This document shows positions 17,322 through 25,601 of a stretch of 64,000 bases of DNA, in pieces; positions within the stretch are counted from its first letter, which is position 1, and every line of letters starts with the position of its first letter. The notes under the pieces are model-generated. The model was not told the DNA's origin, did no database searches, and saw only the letters and a program-made list of their open reading frames with translations. Position numbers and translations under genes: made by a program. Source of the stretch: Fodinicurvata halophila (GTDB taxonomy: Bacteria; Pseudomonadota; Alphaproteobacteria; Kiloniellales; DSM-21159); assembly GCF_042651425.1 (NCBI RefSeq), contig NZ_JBHSCW010000002.1:135026-199025 (forward strand), given 5' to 3'.

Positions 17322-19736
17322 GTGTTCTGGCGATCGCATGTAGCTGAAAAGGCAGCGCTTCTCTACCTGGTTGTTTCCGCGGCCTGGATTGTTTTCTCGG
17401 ATCAGCTGGTCGAGCTGTTCTTTCCCGAGGACAGTGCCGCTCTGCAGACCGGGAAGGGCATCTTTTTCGTCCTGGTCATGACGGCCGGCATATATCTGTT
17501 GCTGCGTCTGCTGGTGCGGCGCCGCACGGCTCTCGAGGAGCGTTATGCCGCGGAGACCATCGCCGGGCAGCTCATGGACGATGTGCTGGCCGAACGCGAG
17601 TTGCGCAGCATGCTCGCTGATCTCTCGGCCCGCCTCTGCCGGACCTACCAACTGGAGGACATCTGGATCCTGCAGCCCAGGGAAGACGGCAGCCTGCCCG
17701 TCATCGCGGAAGGCACGGGCAAGGCCCGCGATCTTCCTGTCGATCCGGAACCAGACCTTACCGACTTCGTACAGAAGGCCCTTCGCCAGGGCCAACCGGT
17801 TTTTGCGAATGCGAAGAGCAGCTCTTCCCGCCTCCTGCATGTCCTCCCCGCTCGCCTGTCTACCTCGAAGGCGGGATCGCCCGGGCTGTCCGCCGCCTTT
17901 CCCCTGATGGCCGGTGAGACCGCCGTAGGCGTCCTTGTTTGTTTCGAGCAGGATGCGGGACAACAGGCAAGGCGCTTGAGCGAGATATTCGAGGACGTTG
18001 CCCGAAGCATCGCGGTTGCCTGGCAAGCCAACGAGCAGGATCGCCAGTTGTTGCTGCAGGACAAGGCCCTGTCCGAGGTTGCCAACGCCATCCTCATCGC
18101 CGATTCGGCCGGCGCGATCCTCTGGGTCAATCGTGCCTTCGAGCGCATCACCGGATTCACGCGTGCCGAGGTGGTTGGCCAGCCCATGCACCAGCTGCGG
18201 GCCAACGATAGCGACGGGCAGTTCCAGGAGCGCTTCTGGCGCACCGTCCTCTCGGGCAAGGCTTTCAAGGGCGAGCTGTTGCATCGCCACAAGGATGGAA
18301 CGCTCATAAGCGTCTACCAGACCATCACGCCGATCCATGCGGCGAGCGGGTCGATCACGCATCTGATCGCCATCCAGGAGGATATCACGGCCCGCAAGCA
18401 GGCCGAAGAACGACTGATGCATCTGGCCCGCCACGACCTGTTGACCGGCCTGCCCAACCGCGCTGCCTTCAACGAGCATGTCGATGAGCTGGCCAGCAGC
18501 AGCCGGGCCAATGGCCACAGCTTCGCCGTCCTGCTGCTGGACATCGCGCAGTTGGGGCGCGTCAACGAAAACTGGGGGCACGAAACCGGAGACAAGGTGT
18601 TGATCGAAACGGCGCGCCGGCTTCAGGACAACCTCAAGGTCGGCAGCTTCCTGGCCCGCTACGGCAATGACGAGTTCGTCATCGTTCACCCCTATGAAAC
18701 AGGCCTGAACGTTCCCATGAAACTCGCGCAGGACCTGCTTGATGCGATCTCGCCGGTTTATACCTTTCCGGAGGCCGCCATTCATTGTGAGGCCAGCATC
18801 GGTATCGCGCTCTTTCCCCAGGACGCACGCCAGACCGGGCAACTGCTGCGCAATGCGGAACTGGCCCTGCGGCGTGCCGAGCAGGAGCGCGGGCTCAGCT
18901 ACTGCTTCTTCTCGGCGGAGATCGACGCGGGCCTGCGCCATCGCACGCAATTGCGCGAGGAACTCTATTCCGCGCTGGACCGTGACGAGTTGCAGCTTCT
19001 CTATCAGCCCCAGCTGCACCTTGAGCGAGGCGAGATCATCGGCGCCGAGGCCCTGCTGCGCTGGCGCCATCCCTTGCGTGGCCTATTGGCTCCCGGTGCC
19101 TTCCTGGACGTGGCCGAGGAAAGCGAACTGATCCAGAAGATCGGGCGGCGAGTCATCGAAAAAGCCCTCCAGCAGGGCGCGCAATGGGAACGGGAGGGCC
19201 GCCAGCTGCGCGTTGCCATCAACCTTTCCTTCGCCCAGTTCTCCAATCCGGAGCTTGTGGACGACATAGAGCAGGAACTGCGCCAGTGCGGGCTTTCACC
19301 CTATCTCCTGGAACTGGAACTGACCGAGAGCATGCTGGCCAAGGACATGGAGCAGGCCGCCACCATGCTGGAGCGGTTGCACGCCCTGGGGCTCAGCATC
19401 GCCGTGGATGACTTCGGCACCGGTTATTCTTCGCTGTCCTACCTCTATCAGTACCGCGTGGATCGCCTGAAGATCGATCGCTCCTTCGTGCGCGGCATCG
19501 GACAGGACGAAACGTCATCGGCCATTGCCGAAGCCGTAATTGCCCTCGGCCATACGCTGGGCATGAAAGTCATTGCGGAAGGTGTCGAGAACGAGGCCCA
19601 GCTACACTACCTCAACCGCCTGGGGTGCGACGAGGCGCAGGGCTTCCTGATCTCCCCGCCCCTGCCGCCGGGGGATTTCACCCAAGCGGCTCTGCAGCAG
19701 TTCAGTGCTCCGCCAAGGCAGGCCGGGATGTCCTGA
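17322..19736 (+). CDS. Membrane-anchored GAF-PAS-GGDEF-EAL protein
   Basis: The 804-residue protein starts at GTG 17322 and has two transmembrane helices (about 11-34 and 46-64), a GAF-like region (about 85-235), a PAS domain (about 250-365), GGDEF (about 372-530) and EAL (about 545-790). The EAL domain is intact: EALLRW, NLSF, ELELTES, DDFGTGYSS, KIDRSF and EGVE. The GGDEF signature reads YGNDEF, so cyclase activity is doubtful and the domain may tune the phosphodiesterase. It should lower c-di-GMP in response to a membrane or cytoplasmic cue. It follows the LuxO-like regulator and is probably co-transcribed. Confidence 0.88.
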   Translation: MFWRSHVAEKAALLYLVVSAAWIVFSDQLVELFFPEDSAALQTGKGIFFVLVMTAGIYLLLRLLVRRRTALEERYAAETIAGQLMDDVLAERELRSMLADLSARLCRTYQLEDIWILQPREDGSLPVIAEGTGKARDLPVDPEPDLTDFVQKALRQGQPVFANAKSSSSRLLHVLPARLSTSKAGSPGLSAAFPLMAGETAVGVLVCFEQDAGQQARRLSEIFEDVARSIAVAWQANEQDRQLLLQDKALSEVANAILIADSAGAILWVNRAFERITGFTRAEVVGQPMHQLRANDSDGQFQERFWRTVLSGKAFKGELLHRHKDGTLISVYQTITPIHAASGSITHLIAIQEDITARKQAEERLMHLARHDLLTGLPNRAAFNEHVDELASSSRANGHSFAVLLLDIAQLGRVNENWGHETGDKVLIETARRLQDNLKVGSFLARYGNDEFVIVHPYETGLNVPMKLAQDLLDAISPVYTFPEAAIHCEASIGIALFPQDARQTGQLLRNAELALRRAEQERGLSYCFFSAEIDAGLRHRTQLREELYSALDRDELQLLYQPQLHLERGEIIGAEALLRWRHPLRGLLAPGAFLDVAEESELIQKIGRRVIEKALQQGAQWEREGRQLRVAINLSFAQFSNPELVDDIEQELRQCGLSPYLLELELTESMLAKDMEQAATMLERLHALGLSIAVDDFGTGYSSLSYLYQYRVDRLKIDRSFVRGIGQDETSSAIAEAVIALGHTLGMKVIAEGVENEAQLHYLNRLGCDEAQGFLISPPLPPGDFTQAALQQFSAPPRQAGMS

Positions 19737-19807
19737 GCAGACCCACCATGCCGGAAAGAGCTTCCGATCCGATGCGCATCGATAAGTGAAGCAGATTTCG
19801 GCTTGAT

Positions 19808-19828
19808 TATAACTATATTTCTGGTTAT
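19808..19828. promoter_or_regulatory. ArsR-type operator upstream of arsR
   Basis: The dyad ATAAC-N10-GTTAT sits about 30 bases before the arsR start, in an AT-rich block. A second copy of nearly the same sequence lies in front of the permease gene (20196-20215), so this is the likely repressor binding site. Confidence 0.6.
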
Positions 19829-19857
19829 ATGGATACTTCCATGACAAGGAGGCATTC

Positions 19858-20172
19858 ATGCAGGACAGAGATGCCGCAGAGGCTCTTGCTGCGCTCGGCA
19901 ACACCACGCGCCTGAAACTCTTCCGGCTGTTGGTTCGCGCCGGCAATGAGGGGGCGAATGTGGGCCAGCTCCAGCGCAACCTGGAGATCCCCGCTTCGAC
20001 CCTCGCCCACCATCTGTCCAGTCTTGTGCGTGCCGGGCTGGTCGTCCAGGAACGACAGGGTCGGGTGGTGATTTCCCGCGTCGACTTCCGTCTGACCGTA
20101 GGCCTGGTCAGTTACCTGACCGACGAATGCTGTACCGGCCTGAAGGTCGAGCGGGAGGAGGATGCGGCCTGA
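19858..20172 (+). CDS. ArsR/SmtB family metalloid-responsive repressor
   Basis: The 104-residue winged-helix protein has the ArsR core EALAALGNTTRLKLFRLLV, the recognition helix PASTLAHHLSSLVRAGLV and a beta-wing (QERQGRVVISRV). Two adjacent cysteines (Cys91-Cys92, ECCTG) near the C-terminus could bind arsenite or organoarsenic. It would repress itself and the following permease through the matching AT-rich dyads at 19808 and 20196. Its coding strand runs into the permease gene with 45 bases between. Confidence 0.88.
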   Translation: MQDRDAAEALAALGNTTRLKLFRLLVRAGNEGANVGQLQRNLEIPASTLAHHLSSLVRAGLVVQERQGRVVISRVDFRLTVGLVSYLTDECCTGLKVEREEDAA

Positions 20173-20195
20173 TATTTTTTTGTCCAAATATAACT

Positions 20196-20215
20196 ACATA
20201 TCTAGGTATTTAGAA
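20196..20215. promoter_or_regulatory. Second ArsR-type operator, in front of the permease
   Basis: The sequence ATAACTACATATCTAGGTAT matches the upstream site ATAACTATATTTCTGGTTAT at 16 of 20 positions. It lies 2 bases before the permease ATG, so repressor bound here could block an internal promoter or elongation. Confidence 0.55.
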
Positions 20216-20217
20216 AA

Positions 20218-21252
20218 ATGAAACCACTCTCGCTCCCCGCTTTTCGTCCGGGTGGGCTTTATCGCATCCCGGATGCGGCACTGACTGCATCTGTCCTGAC
20301 CCTGGCAGGCCTGGCCGTGCTGGTTCCGGAGCAGCTGCCCCATAGCCTGGTCTTTACCCTGACCAGCCTGCTCGACGTCCTCCCGTTCCTGCTGCTGTCG
20401 ATCCTGCTGGCCGCCTGGGCAAAAGCGAGCGGCGCGGACGGCCTGATCGCCCGGGCCTTCCAGGGACACACCGGAGTGATGATCGCCTCTGCGGCTTTGA
20501 TCGGCGCGGCTTCTCCTTTCTGTTCCTGCGGCGTCATCCCGCTGATCGCGGCCCTGCTGAGCATGGGGGTGCCGTTGCCCGCCGTCATGGCCTTCTGGCT
20601 GGCCTCTCCCGTCATGGATCCTTCGATGTTCATTCTGACCGCCGGCGTTCTGGGGCTGCCCTTTGCCCTGGGCAAGGCCCTCGCCGCCATGGGCATCGGA
20701 CTTCTGGGCGGGATCGTGATCCACCTGCTGCAGCGCGGCGGCGCCTTGAGAACACCCTTGCGTGCAGGCTACGGGAACGGCGGTTGTGCCGGCAACCAGG
20801 TTCGACGCCCCCGGCCCATTGCCTGGACCTTCTGGAACGAGGCCGCCCGACGACAGGCTTTCGCACGCGACGGCCTGAAGAACGGCGTCTTCCTCGGTAA
20901 ATGGCTTGCACTCGCTTTCCTGCTGGAGAGCCTGATGCTGGTCTATGTACCGGCAGATCTGGTGGTACACGTCGTGGGTACGGACTCCTGGCTGTCAGTG
21001 GCCGGCGCCACCCTGGTCGGCGTGCCCGCCTACCTGAACGGCTATGCGGCCTTGCCGCTGATGGGCGGCCTGGTGGACCAGGGCATGGCGCCCGGTGCCG
21101 CCATGGCCTTCCTGGTCGCCGGCGGCATCACCAGCGTCCCCGCTGCCATCGCCGTCTTCGCACTTGCCCGGCTTCCGGTCTTCCTCGCCTACGTGGCCCT
21201 GGCGCTCGCCGGATCCCTGACGGCAGGGCTTCTCTACGGCCTGATGGCGTAA
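20218..21252 (+). CDS. ArsP-like permease (DUF318/PF03773 family)
   Basis: The 344-residue protein has eight or so transmembrane segments in two halves and the family's strict motif SPFCSCGVIPL near 99-109 (Cys102, Cys104). ArsP members export trivalent organoarsenicals such as methylarsenite, and the Cys pair is implicated in binding. The second half repeats the layout (GVPAYLNGYAALPL...GGITSVPA). The adjacent ArsR gene and operator fit this assignment. Other members of the family lack a known substrate, so organoarsenic is an inference. Confidence 0.8.
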   Translation: MKPLSLPAFRPGGLYRIPDAALTASVLTLAGLAVLVPEQLPHSLVFTLTSLLDVLPFLLLSILLAAWAKASGADGLIARAFQGHTGVMIASAALIGAASPFCSCGVIPLIAALLSMGVPLPAVMAFWLASPVMDPSMFILTAGVLGLPFALGKALAAMGIGLLGGIVIHLLQRGGALRTPLRAGYGNGGCAGNQVRRPRPIAWTFWNEAARRQAFARDGLKNGVFLGKWLALAFLLESLMLVYVPADLVVHVVGTDSWLSVAGATLVGVPAYLNGYAALPLMGGLVDQGMAPGAAMAFLVAGGITSVPAAIAVFALARLPVFLAYVALALAGSLTAGLLYGLMA

Positions 21253-21327
21253 GGACCTCGACACGCTTGTGCGGGGCGGGACTCGCCGACTAGATTGCAC
21301 TGCCTCACATCCTGTCGGAAGTCCGCC

Positions 21328-21972
21328 ATGGGACCCTTTGAAGCCATCCTCGCGTTCACCCTGGCCGCCACTCTGCTAACACTTACACCTGGAATCGACA
21401 CGGCTCTGGTGCTGCGCACGGCAGCCGTGGAGAATGCCCGCAGCGCCATGCTGGCCGGCCTTGGGATTTCCACCGGCGTCCTGGTCTGGGGCTTTCTCGC
21501 CGCCATGGGGCTGGGCGCGGTGCTGGCCGTCTCGGAAACCGCCTACAATCTCGTACGGATTGCCGGGGCGGTCTACCTGATCTACCTCGGGGGCTTGCTG
21601 ATCCGGAATGCCGTGCGCAAGCAACCGCCAGATACGGCGCCCTGGGACCGGTCCGCAGCGCCAGCCCTCAGCGGACGGCGGTGGTTTGCGCGAGGCGCGC
21701 TCACCAACCTGCTCAACCCCAAGGTGGGGGTCTTCTACGTTAGCTTCCTGCCGCAGTTCATACCGGCGGGCGGAAACGTGTTGCTGTTCAGCATCCTGCT
21801 GGCCGCCATCCATGCCGGACTGGGCGTCCTCTGGTTCGCCTTCATCACCCTTGCGACCCGCCCGGCGGCCGGATTCCTGCGGCGCACCGCCGTGGCCCGC
21901 ACCCTGGACGGCATCACCGGCGGGGTGCTGATCGCCTTCGGGCTCAGGATCGCCTTTACAGGGAGCCGCTGA
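21328..21972 (+). CDS. LysE/RhtB family amino-acid exporter
   Basis: The 214-residue inner-membrane protein has the LysE family N-terminus (LTLTPGIDTALVLRTAA), GVLVWGFLAAMGLG and the middle motif GALTNLLNPKVGVFYVSFLPQF. Six transmembrane helices are expected. It would export an amino acid or related solute. ATG 21328 is chosen over an upstream in-frame start because it gives the standard family N-terminus. It sits between the ArsP-like gene and the lysR gene, all on the plus strand, with no clear functional tie to either. Confidence 0.85.
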   Translation: MGPFEAILAFTLAATLLTLTPGIDTALVLRTAAVENARSAMLAGLGISTGVLVWGFLAAMGLGAVLAVSETAYNLVRIAGAVYLIYLGGLLIRNAVRKQPPDTAPWDRSAAPALSGRRWFARGALTNLLNPKVGVFYVSFLPQFIPAGGNVLLFSILLAAIHAGLGVLWFAFITLATRPAAGFLRRTAVARTLDGITGGVLIAFGLRIAFTGSR

Positions 21973-22001
21973 ACAGCGTATCCATCGCAATAGATCAGTA
22001 C

Positions 22002-22018
22002 GATCGATTATGGCGATC
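22002..22018. promoter_or_regulatory. Candidate LysR operator upstream of the lysR gene
   Basis: The pattern GATCGATT-N5-GATC lies 20 bases before the lysR start. The identical pattern with the same spacing recurs at 22968-22984, after the lysR stop and before the DUF1445 operon. That pairing suggests an autoregulated activator. Confidence 0.5.
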
Positions 22019-22037
22019 AATCGGGTTCGAGGACAGC

Positions 22038-22964
22038 ATGTTCGGTTTTCGCGATGTGGAGATTGTCCGTGAAGTGGTCCGCGCCGGCGGCTTCCGTGCC
22101 GCGGCACAACGCAGCGGTCTGGCCCAGTCCGCCATATCGGCACGCATTGCCGCCCTGGAGAAACGCCTCGGGCTCACGCTCTTCGACCGGGTCGGGCGGC
22201 AGGTTCGCCTGTCCATGGCCGGGCGACGCTTCCTGGAAGAAGCGGAACGCCTGATCCAGAGCCGCGATCGCATCGTCCAGGAGCTGACCCAGAGCAGCGG
22301 CCTGAACGGCACGGTCCGCATCGGCGTGGCCGAAACCATCGTCCACACCATCCTGACCGCCATGCTGAACGCCCTGCGTCGCGATCACGGCCATGTGCGC
22401 TTCGAGCTGTCAGTTGACACCTCGGAACAACTGGCGCGCAAGCTGGTCGACGACGAACTGGATATCGCCATCCTGATGCCGGAGTATCAGCCACGCGACT
22501 CCCTGGCGACCCCCCTCAAGCCAATCACGCTCGACTGGTATGCCCGCGACGGCATGGTGCCCGCATCCCGGCCGCTTGCGATCGCGGAACTGGCCGCCTA
22601 TCCCGTGGTCACCTTTCCCAAGAGCACCACCCCCTATCGCCAGCTGGAACAGCTCTTTGCCTCCTCCCAGGTTGCCGCCCCCGTCCTTCACGGCTCTGCC
22701 TCGCTGTTCACTGTGCTCCATCTGGTGGGAGACGGCTTCGGGATCGGCCTGTTACCCACGCGCATGGCCGAAGCGGTCGGGCAGGCGCGCGAACAGGAAA
22801 AACGGCTGGTTCGCCTGCCCGTTCGGGACGAGGCGCGCGTGCCCGATCTCAATTTCGTCGTCTGCTACCTGCCGGCGCGCAACCGCGAAGCGGGCGAACT
22901 GATCACCGCCGCCGCTCGCGAAGCTGATCAAAATGATCCGTATACAAGATCACAAACAGTCTGA
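22038..22964 (+). CDS. LysR family transcriptional regulator
   Basis: The 308-residue protein has an N-terminal winged HTH (GGFRAAAQRSGLAQSAISARI, about 17-37) and a periplasmic-binding-protein-like effector domain from about residue 90. The following operon, 66 bases on in the same direction, encodes a DUF1445 protein, a TRAP transporter and a DUF2848 protein, so it probably controls uptake and breakdown of a carboxylate. Matching GATCGATT-N5-GATC sites flank the gene. The effector is unknown. Confidence 0.85.
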   Translation: MFGFRDVEIVREVVRAGGFRAAAQRSGLAQSAISARIAALEKRLGLTLFDRVGRQVRLSMAGRRFLEEAERLIQSRDRIVQELTQSSGLNGTVRIGVAETIVHTILTAMLNALRRDHGHVRFELSVDTSEQLARKLVDDELDIAILMPEYQPRDSLATPLKPITLDWYARDGMVPASRPLAIAELAAYPVVTFPKSTTPYRQLEQLFASSQVAAPVLHGSASLFTVLHLVGDGFGIGLLPTRMAEAVGQAREQEKRLVRLPVRDEARVPDLNFVVCYLPARNREAGELITAAAREADQNDPYTRSQTV

Positions 22965-22967
22965 TTT

Positions 22968-22984
22968 GATCGATTGACAGGATC
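22968..22984. promoter_or_regulatory. Candidate LysR operator in front of the DUF1445-TRAP operon
   Basis: GATCGATT-N5-GATC starts 4 bases after the lysR stop and ends 46 bases before the next gene. It repeats the arrangement seen at 22002-22018. Nearby extra GATC tetramers (22926, 22935, 22949) may be part of an extended site. Confidence 0.5.
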
Positions 22985-23030
22985 GTAAGGCTCTGGAATT
23001 CTTGCCGACGGAAAAGGGAGGCCGAACGGC

Positions 23031-23912
23031 ATGATGGATATGCCCAGTCCGCAGGAAAGCACGCCGCGATCCAATGCCGCGGAGCTTCGCAGCCTTTCGC
23101 CCCAGGCTCTCCGCCAGGTTATACGTCGGCAGGACCATACTGGGCCGACCATGGGCCTTGCCCCGGGCTACCTGCAGGGCAACCTGGCCATTCTGCCACA
23201 GGCCCAAGCCTTCGATTTCCTGCTGTTCTGCCAGCGCAATCCCAAGCCTTGTCCCATCATCGGCCTGGCCGAGGCCGGGGCGGTGAACCTGCCCGAACTG
23301 GGTCAGGATATCGATATCCGCAGTGACCTGCCGGCCTATCGCGTATTCCGCAACGGCATCCCCCAGCAGACGGTGACTGATCTGGACGCGCTCTGGCGCG
23401 AGGATCTGGTTTCCTTCGTCATCGGCTGCTCCTTCTCCTTCGAAGAGGCGCTGGAAGAGGCCGGCATCCCCTTGCGCCACCTTCAGGCTGGCAGCAACGT
23501 GCCCATGTACCGCACCTCCATCTCGACAGTGCCGGCGGGAGCCTTCTCCGGCCCCCTGGTGGTTTCGATGCGCGCCTTCCCGTCCTGGGATGCCATCCAC
23601 GCCATCCTGCTCTCGGATCGCTTCCGCCTGGCACATGGCGCACCAGTGCACATTGGCGAGCCCGCGCAGATCGGCATCAAGGATCTCGATACGCCGGACT
23701 TCGGCGATCCCCCTTATATGGAGGAAGGCGACATTCCGGTCTTCTGGGCCTGTGGAGTCACGCCGCAACTGGCTCTGCGCCATTGCGGCGCGGATCTGGC
23801 CATCACCCATGCACCGGGCCACATGCTGGTAACCGACCTTCCCTCCTCGGCGGCAGAAGCCAGGCTGTCAGGTCTCAGCAGCTTCCGCCCCTCGGACTCA
23901 CCCAACCCCTGA
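23031..23912 (+). CDS. DUF1445 family putative hydro-lyase (D-glutamate cyclase-like)
   Basis: The 293-residue cytosolic protein matches the UPF0317/DUF1445 family: GLAPGYLQGNLAILP near 42-56, VSFVIGCSFSFEEAL near 130-145, MYRTSI and the C-terminal VFWACGVTPQLAL and ITHAPGHMLVTDL motifs. Family members are annotated as putative hydro-lyases, and a mammalian relative is D-glutamate cyclase. Here it is the first gene of an operon with a TRAP transporter and DUF2848, under LysR, so it probably acts early on the imported carboxylate or amino acid. The substrate is unknown. Confidence 0.82.
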   Translation: MMDMPSPQESTPRSNAAELRSLSPQALRQVIRRQDHTGPTMGLAPGYLQGNLAILPQAQAFDFLLFCQRNPKPCPIIGLAEAGAVNLPELGQDIDIRSDLPAYRVFRNGIPQQTVTDLDALWREDLVSFVIGCSFSFEEALEEAGIPLRHLQAGSNVPMYRTSISTVPAGAFSGPLVVSMRAFPSWDAIHAILLSDRFRLAHGAPVHIGEPAQIGIKDLDTPDFGDPPYMEEGDIPVFWACGVTPQLALRHCGADLAITHAPGHMLVTDLPSSAAEARLSGLSSFRPSDSPNP

Positions 23913-23938
23913 CAACAACGAACAGAGAGGACAGACCC

Positions 23939-24985
23939 ATGAAAACATCCCTGCGTACAGGACTTCTGGCCGGTTCGGCCGTCCTGCTGATGGCATCTCC
24001 GGCCTTCGCCGAGAGCCTTTCGGTGGTCGGCAGCTGGAGCAGTCTGCCGCTTTACCAGAACTACGAGGAGCCCTACTGGACGGAAACCCTGCCCGAAGCC
24101 TCCGACGGCGAGATCGAGGTCGAGATGACGACCTTCGATCAGATGGGCGTGGCCGGCTCCGACGTCTATCGCCTGCTTGGCGACGGTGTCTTCGACGTGG
24201 GCATGACGGTCGCCGACTACACCGTCGGCGATGCCCCCGAACTCGAGGGCCTGGACGTGCCGCTCGTGGCCACCACGGCCAGCGAAGCCGAGGAGATGGT
24301 CGATGCGGCCCGCCCGATGGTCGAGGACATCATGCGCGACCGCTTCAATTCGAAGATGCTCGCCATCGCGCCCTATCCGCCGCAGGTCGTCTTCTGCGAT
24401 GCCGAGGTGGCTTCCCTGGAAGACCTGGAGGGGCTTAAGATCCGCGGCTCCGGCCGCATGACCACCAAGTTCCTGGAAGCCCTGGGCGCCGAAGGCGTGA
24501 ACGTCGACTTTGCCGAGGTCCCGGGTGCACTCGAGCGTGGCGTGATCGACTGTGGCGTTACCGGTGCCGGGTCGGGCTACAGTGCCGGGTGGTGGGAAGT
24601 CACCACGCACCTCATGACCCTGCCGCTCGGTGGCTGGGACTCGGTGGTGACGGCCATGAACCTGGACAAGTGGAACAGCCTCTCCGAAGAGCACCAGGAG
24701 CTGATCCAGACTACCATCAAGGAAGACTTCGAGGACAAGGTCTGGGCCGATGCGGAAGGCGCCTTCGAGGAGGACATCGCCTGCCTGACCGGCAAGGGGG
24801 AATGCAGCCGTGGCGACGCGCGTGACATGACCCTGGTCGAACCGACCGAGGAAGACAGCGAGACCGCCAGGCGCGTCCTGGAGGAAACGGTGCTTCCCGA
24901 GTGGGTTGATCGTGCCGGCGAAGACTGGGCTGAGCGCTGGAACGAAACCGTCGGCGAAACGGTCGGCGTCCAGATCCCGCTCTGA
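23939..24985 (+). CDS. TRAP transporter periplasmic substrate-binding protein (DctP type)
   Basis: The 348-residue protein has a Sec signal peptide (cleavage after ASPAFA near 24) and a DctP-type body with the family's LEGLKIRGSGRMTTKFLEALGA motif, where the Arg should clamp the substrate carboxylate. It is strongly acidic (many Glu/Asp), as in salt-adapted bacteria. It forms a TRAP system with the two membrane proteins that follow. Its start has AGAGAGG upstream and follows the DUF1445 stop by 26 bases. The ligand is unknown, but the neighbouring enzymes suggest an organic acid. Confidence 0.9.
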   Translation: MKTSLRTGLLAGSAVLLMASPAFAESLSVVGSWSSLPLYQNYEEPYWTETLPEASDGEIEVEMTTFDQMGVAGSDVYRLLGDGVFDVGMTVADYTVGDAPELEGLDVPLVATTASEAEEMVDAARPMVEDIMRDRFNSKMLAIAPYPPQVVFCDAEVASLEDLEGLKIRGSGRMTTKFLEALGAEGVNVDFAEVPGALERGVIDCGVTGAGSGYSAGWWEVTTHLMTLPLGGWDSVVTAMNLDKWNSLSEEHQELIQTTIKEDFEDKVWADAEGAFEEDIACLTGKGECSRGDARDMTLVEPTEEDSETARRVLEETVLPEWVDRAGEDWAERWNETVGETVGVQIPL

Positions 24986-25028
24986 TCCATAGGGCCGATA
25001 TGCGCCGGAGGTGCAGGCAGGTGATGCA

Positions 25029-25601
25029 ATGATCTTCGATCGGATCCTGGCGATCCTCCGGCGCATCAATCATGGCATAGGCCTGGCGGTCGGCGTCGCA
25101 CTGGCGCTGACCGTCGCCTTCATCCTGCTGGACATCATAACGCGACAACTGGGCCGCTCGCTTGGCGGCTCCACCGAGATCTCGGGCTATGTCATGGCAG
25201 CCACCGCCAGCTGGGGCCTGCCGTTTGCCCTGATGGAGCTGGCGCATGTGCGCATCGACTTCCTGCGCCTGCGTCTGCACACTTGGGGCCGGATCGTGCT
25301 GGACCTGCTGGCCATTGCCTCTCTGGCCGTCACCGTCACGGTGGTTGCAGTGCAGACTTGGCCCGTCCTGGGCAAGAGCCTGCAAAGCAACGCCCTGGCC
25401 AACACCCCCTTGGCCACGCCCTTGTGGATTCCCCAGACCATCTGGTTCTCGGGCTGGGTATGGTTTGCAGTGACCGCGTGCCTGATGCTGCTCTGCGCCG
25501 TCGGCTTGCTGGCCTCCGGTCGTCTGCACGCCTTCGACGAGCAGTTCGGCACCTTCTCGGAAGCCGAGGCCAAGGATGACCGCAGCGAGGACGCGACATG
25601 A
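25029..25601 (+). CDS. TRAP transporter small permease (DctQ)
   Basis: The protein of about 190 residues has four transmembrane helices in the DctQ layout, with the ILLDIITRQLGRSLGGSTEISGYVM stretch between helices 1 and 2 typical of the family. It pairs with the large permease, which starts inside its stop (ATGA overlap at 25598-25601). A GTG at 25011 is an alternative start, but ATG 25029 has an AGGTG site at suitable distance. Confidence 0.87.
   Translation: MIFDRILAILRRINHGIGLAVGVALALTVAFILLDIITRQLGRSLGGSTEISGYVMAATASWGLPFALMELAHVRIDFLRLRLHTWGRIVLDLLAIASLAVTVTVVAVQTWPVLGKSLQSNALANTPLATPLWIPQTIWFSGWVWFAVTACLMLLCAVGLLASGRLHAFDEQFGTFSEAEAKDDRSEDAT

Noticed and set aside
15972..19070. A 1032-codon minus-strand frame across the LuxO-like and GGDEF-EAL genes
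   Set aside because: It runs antisense through two well-supported genes and its translation shows no domains.
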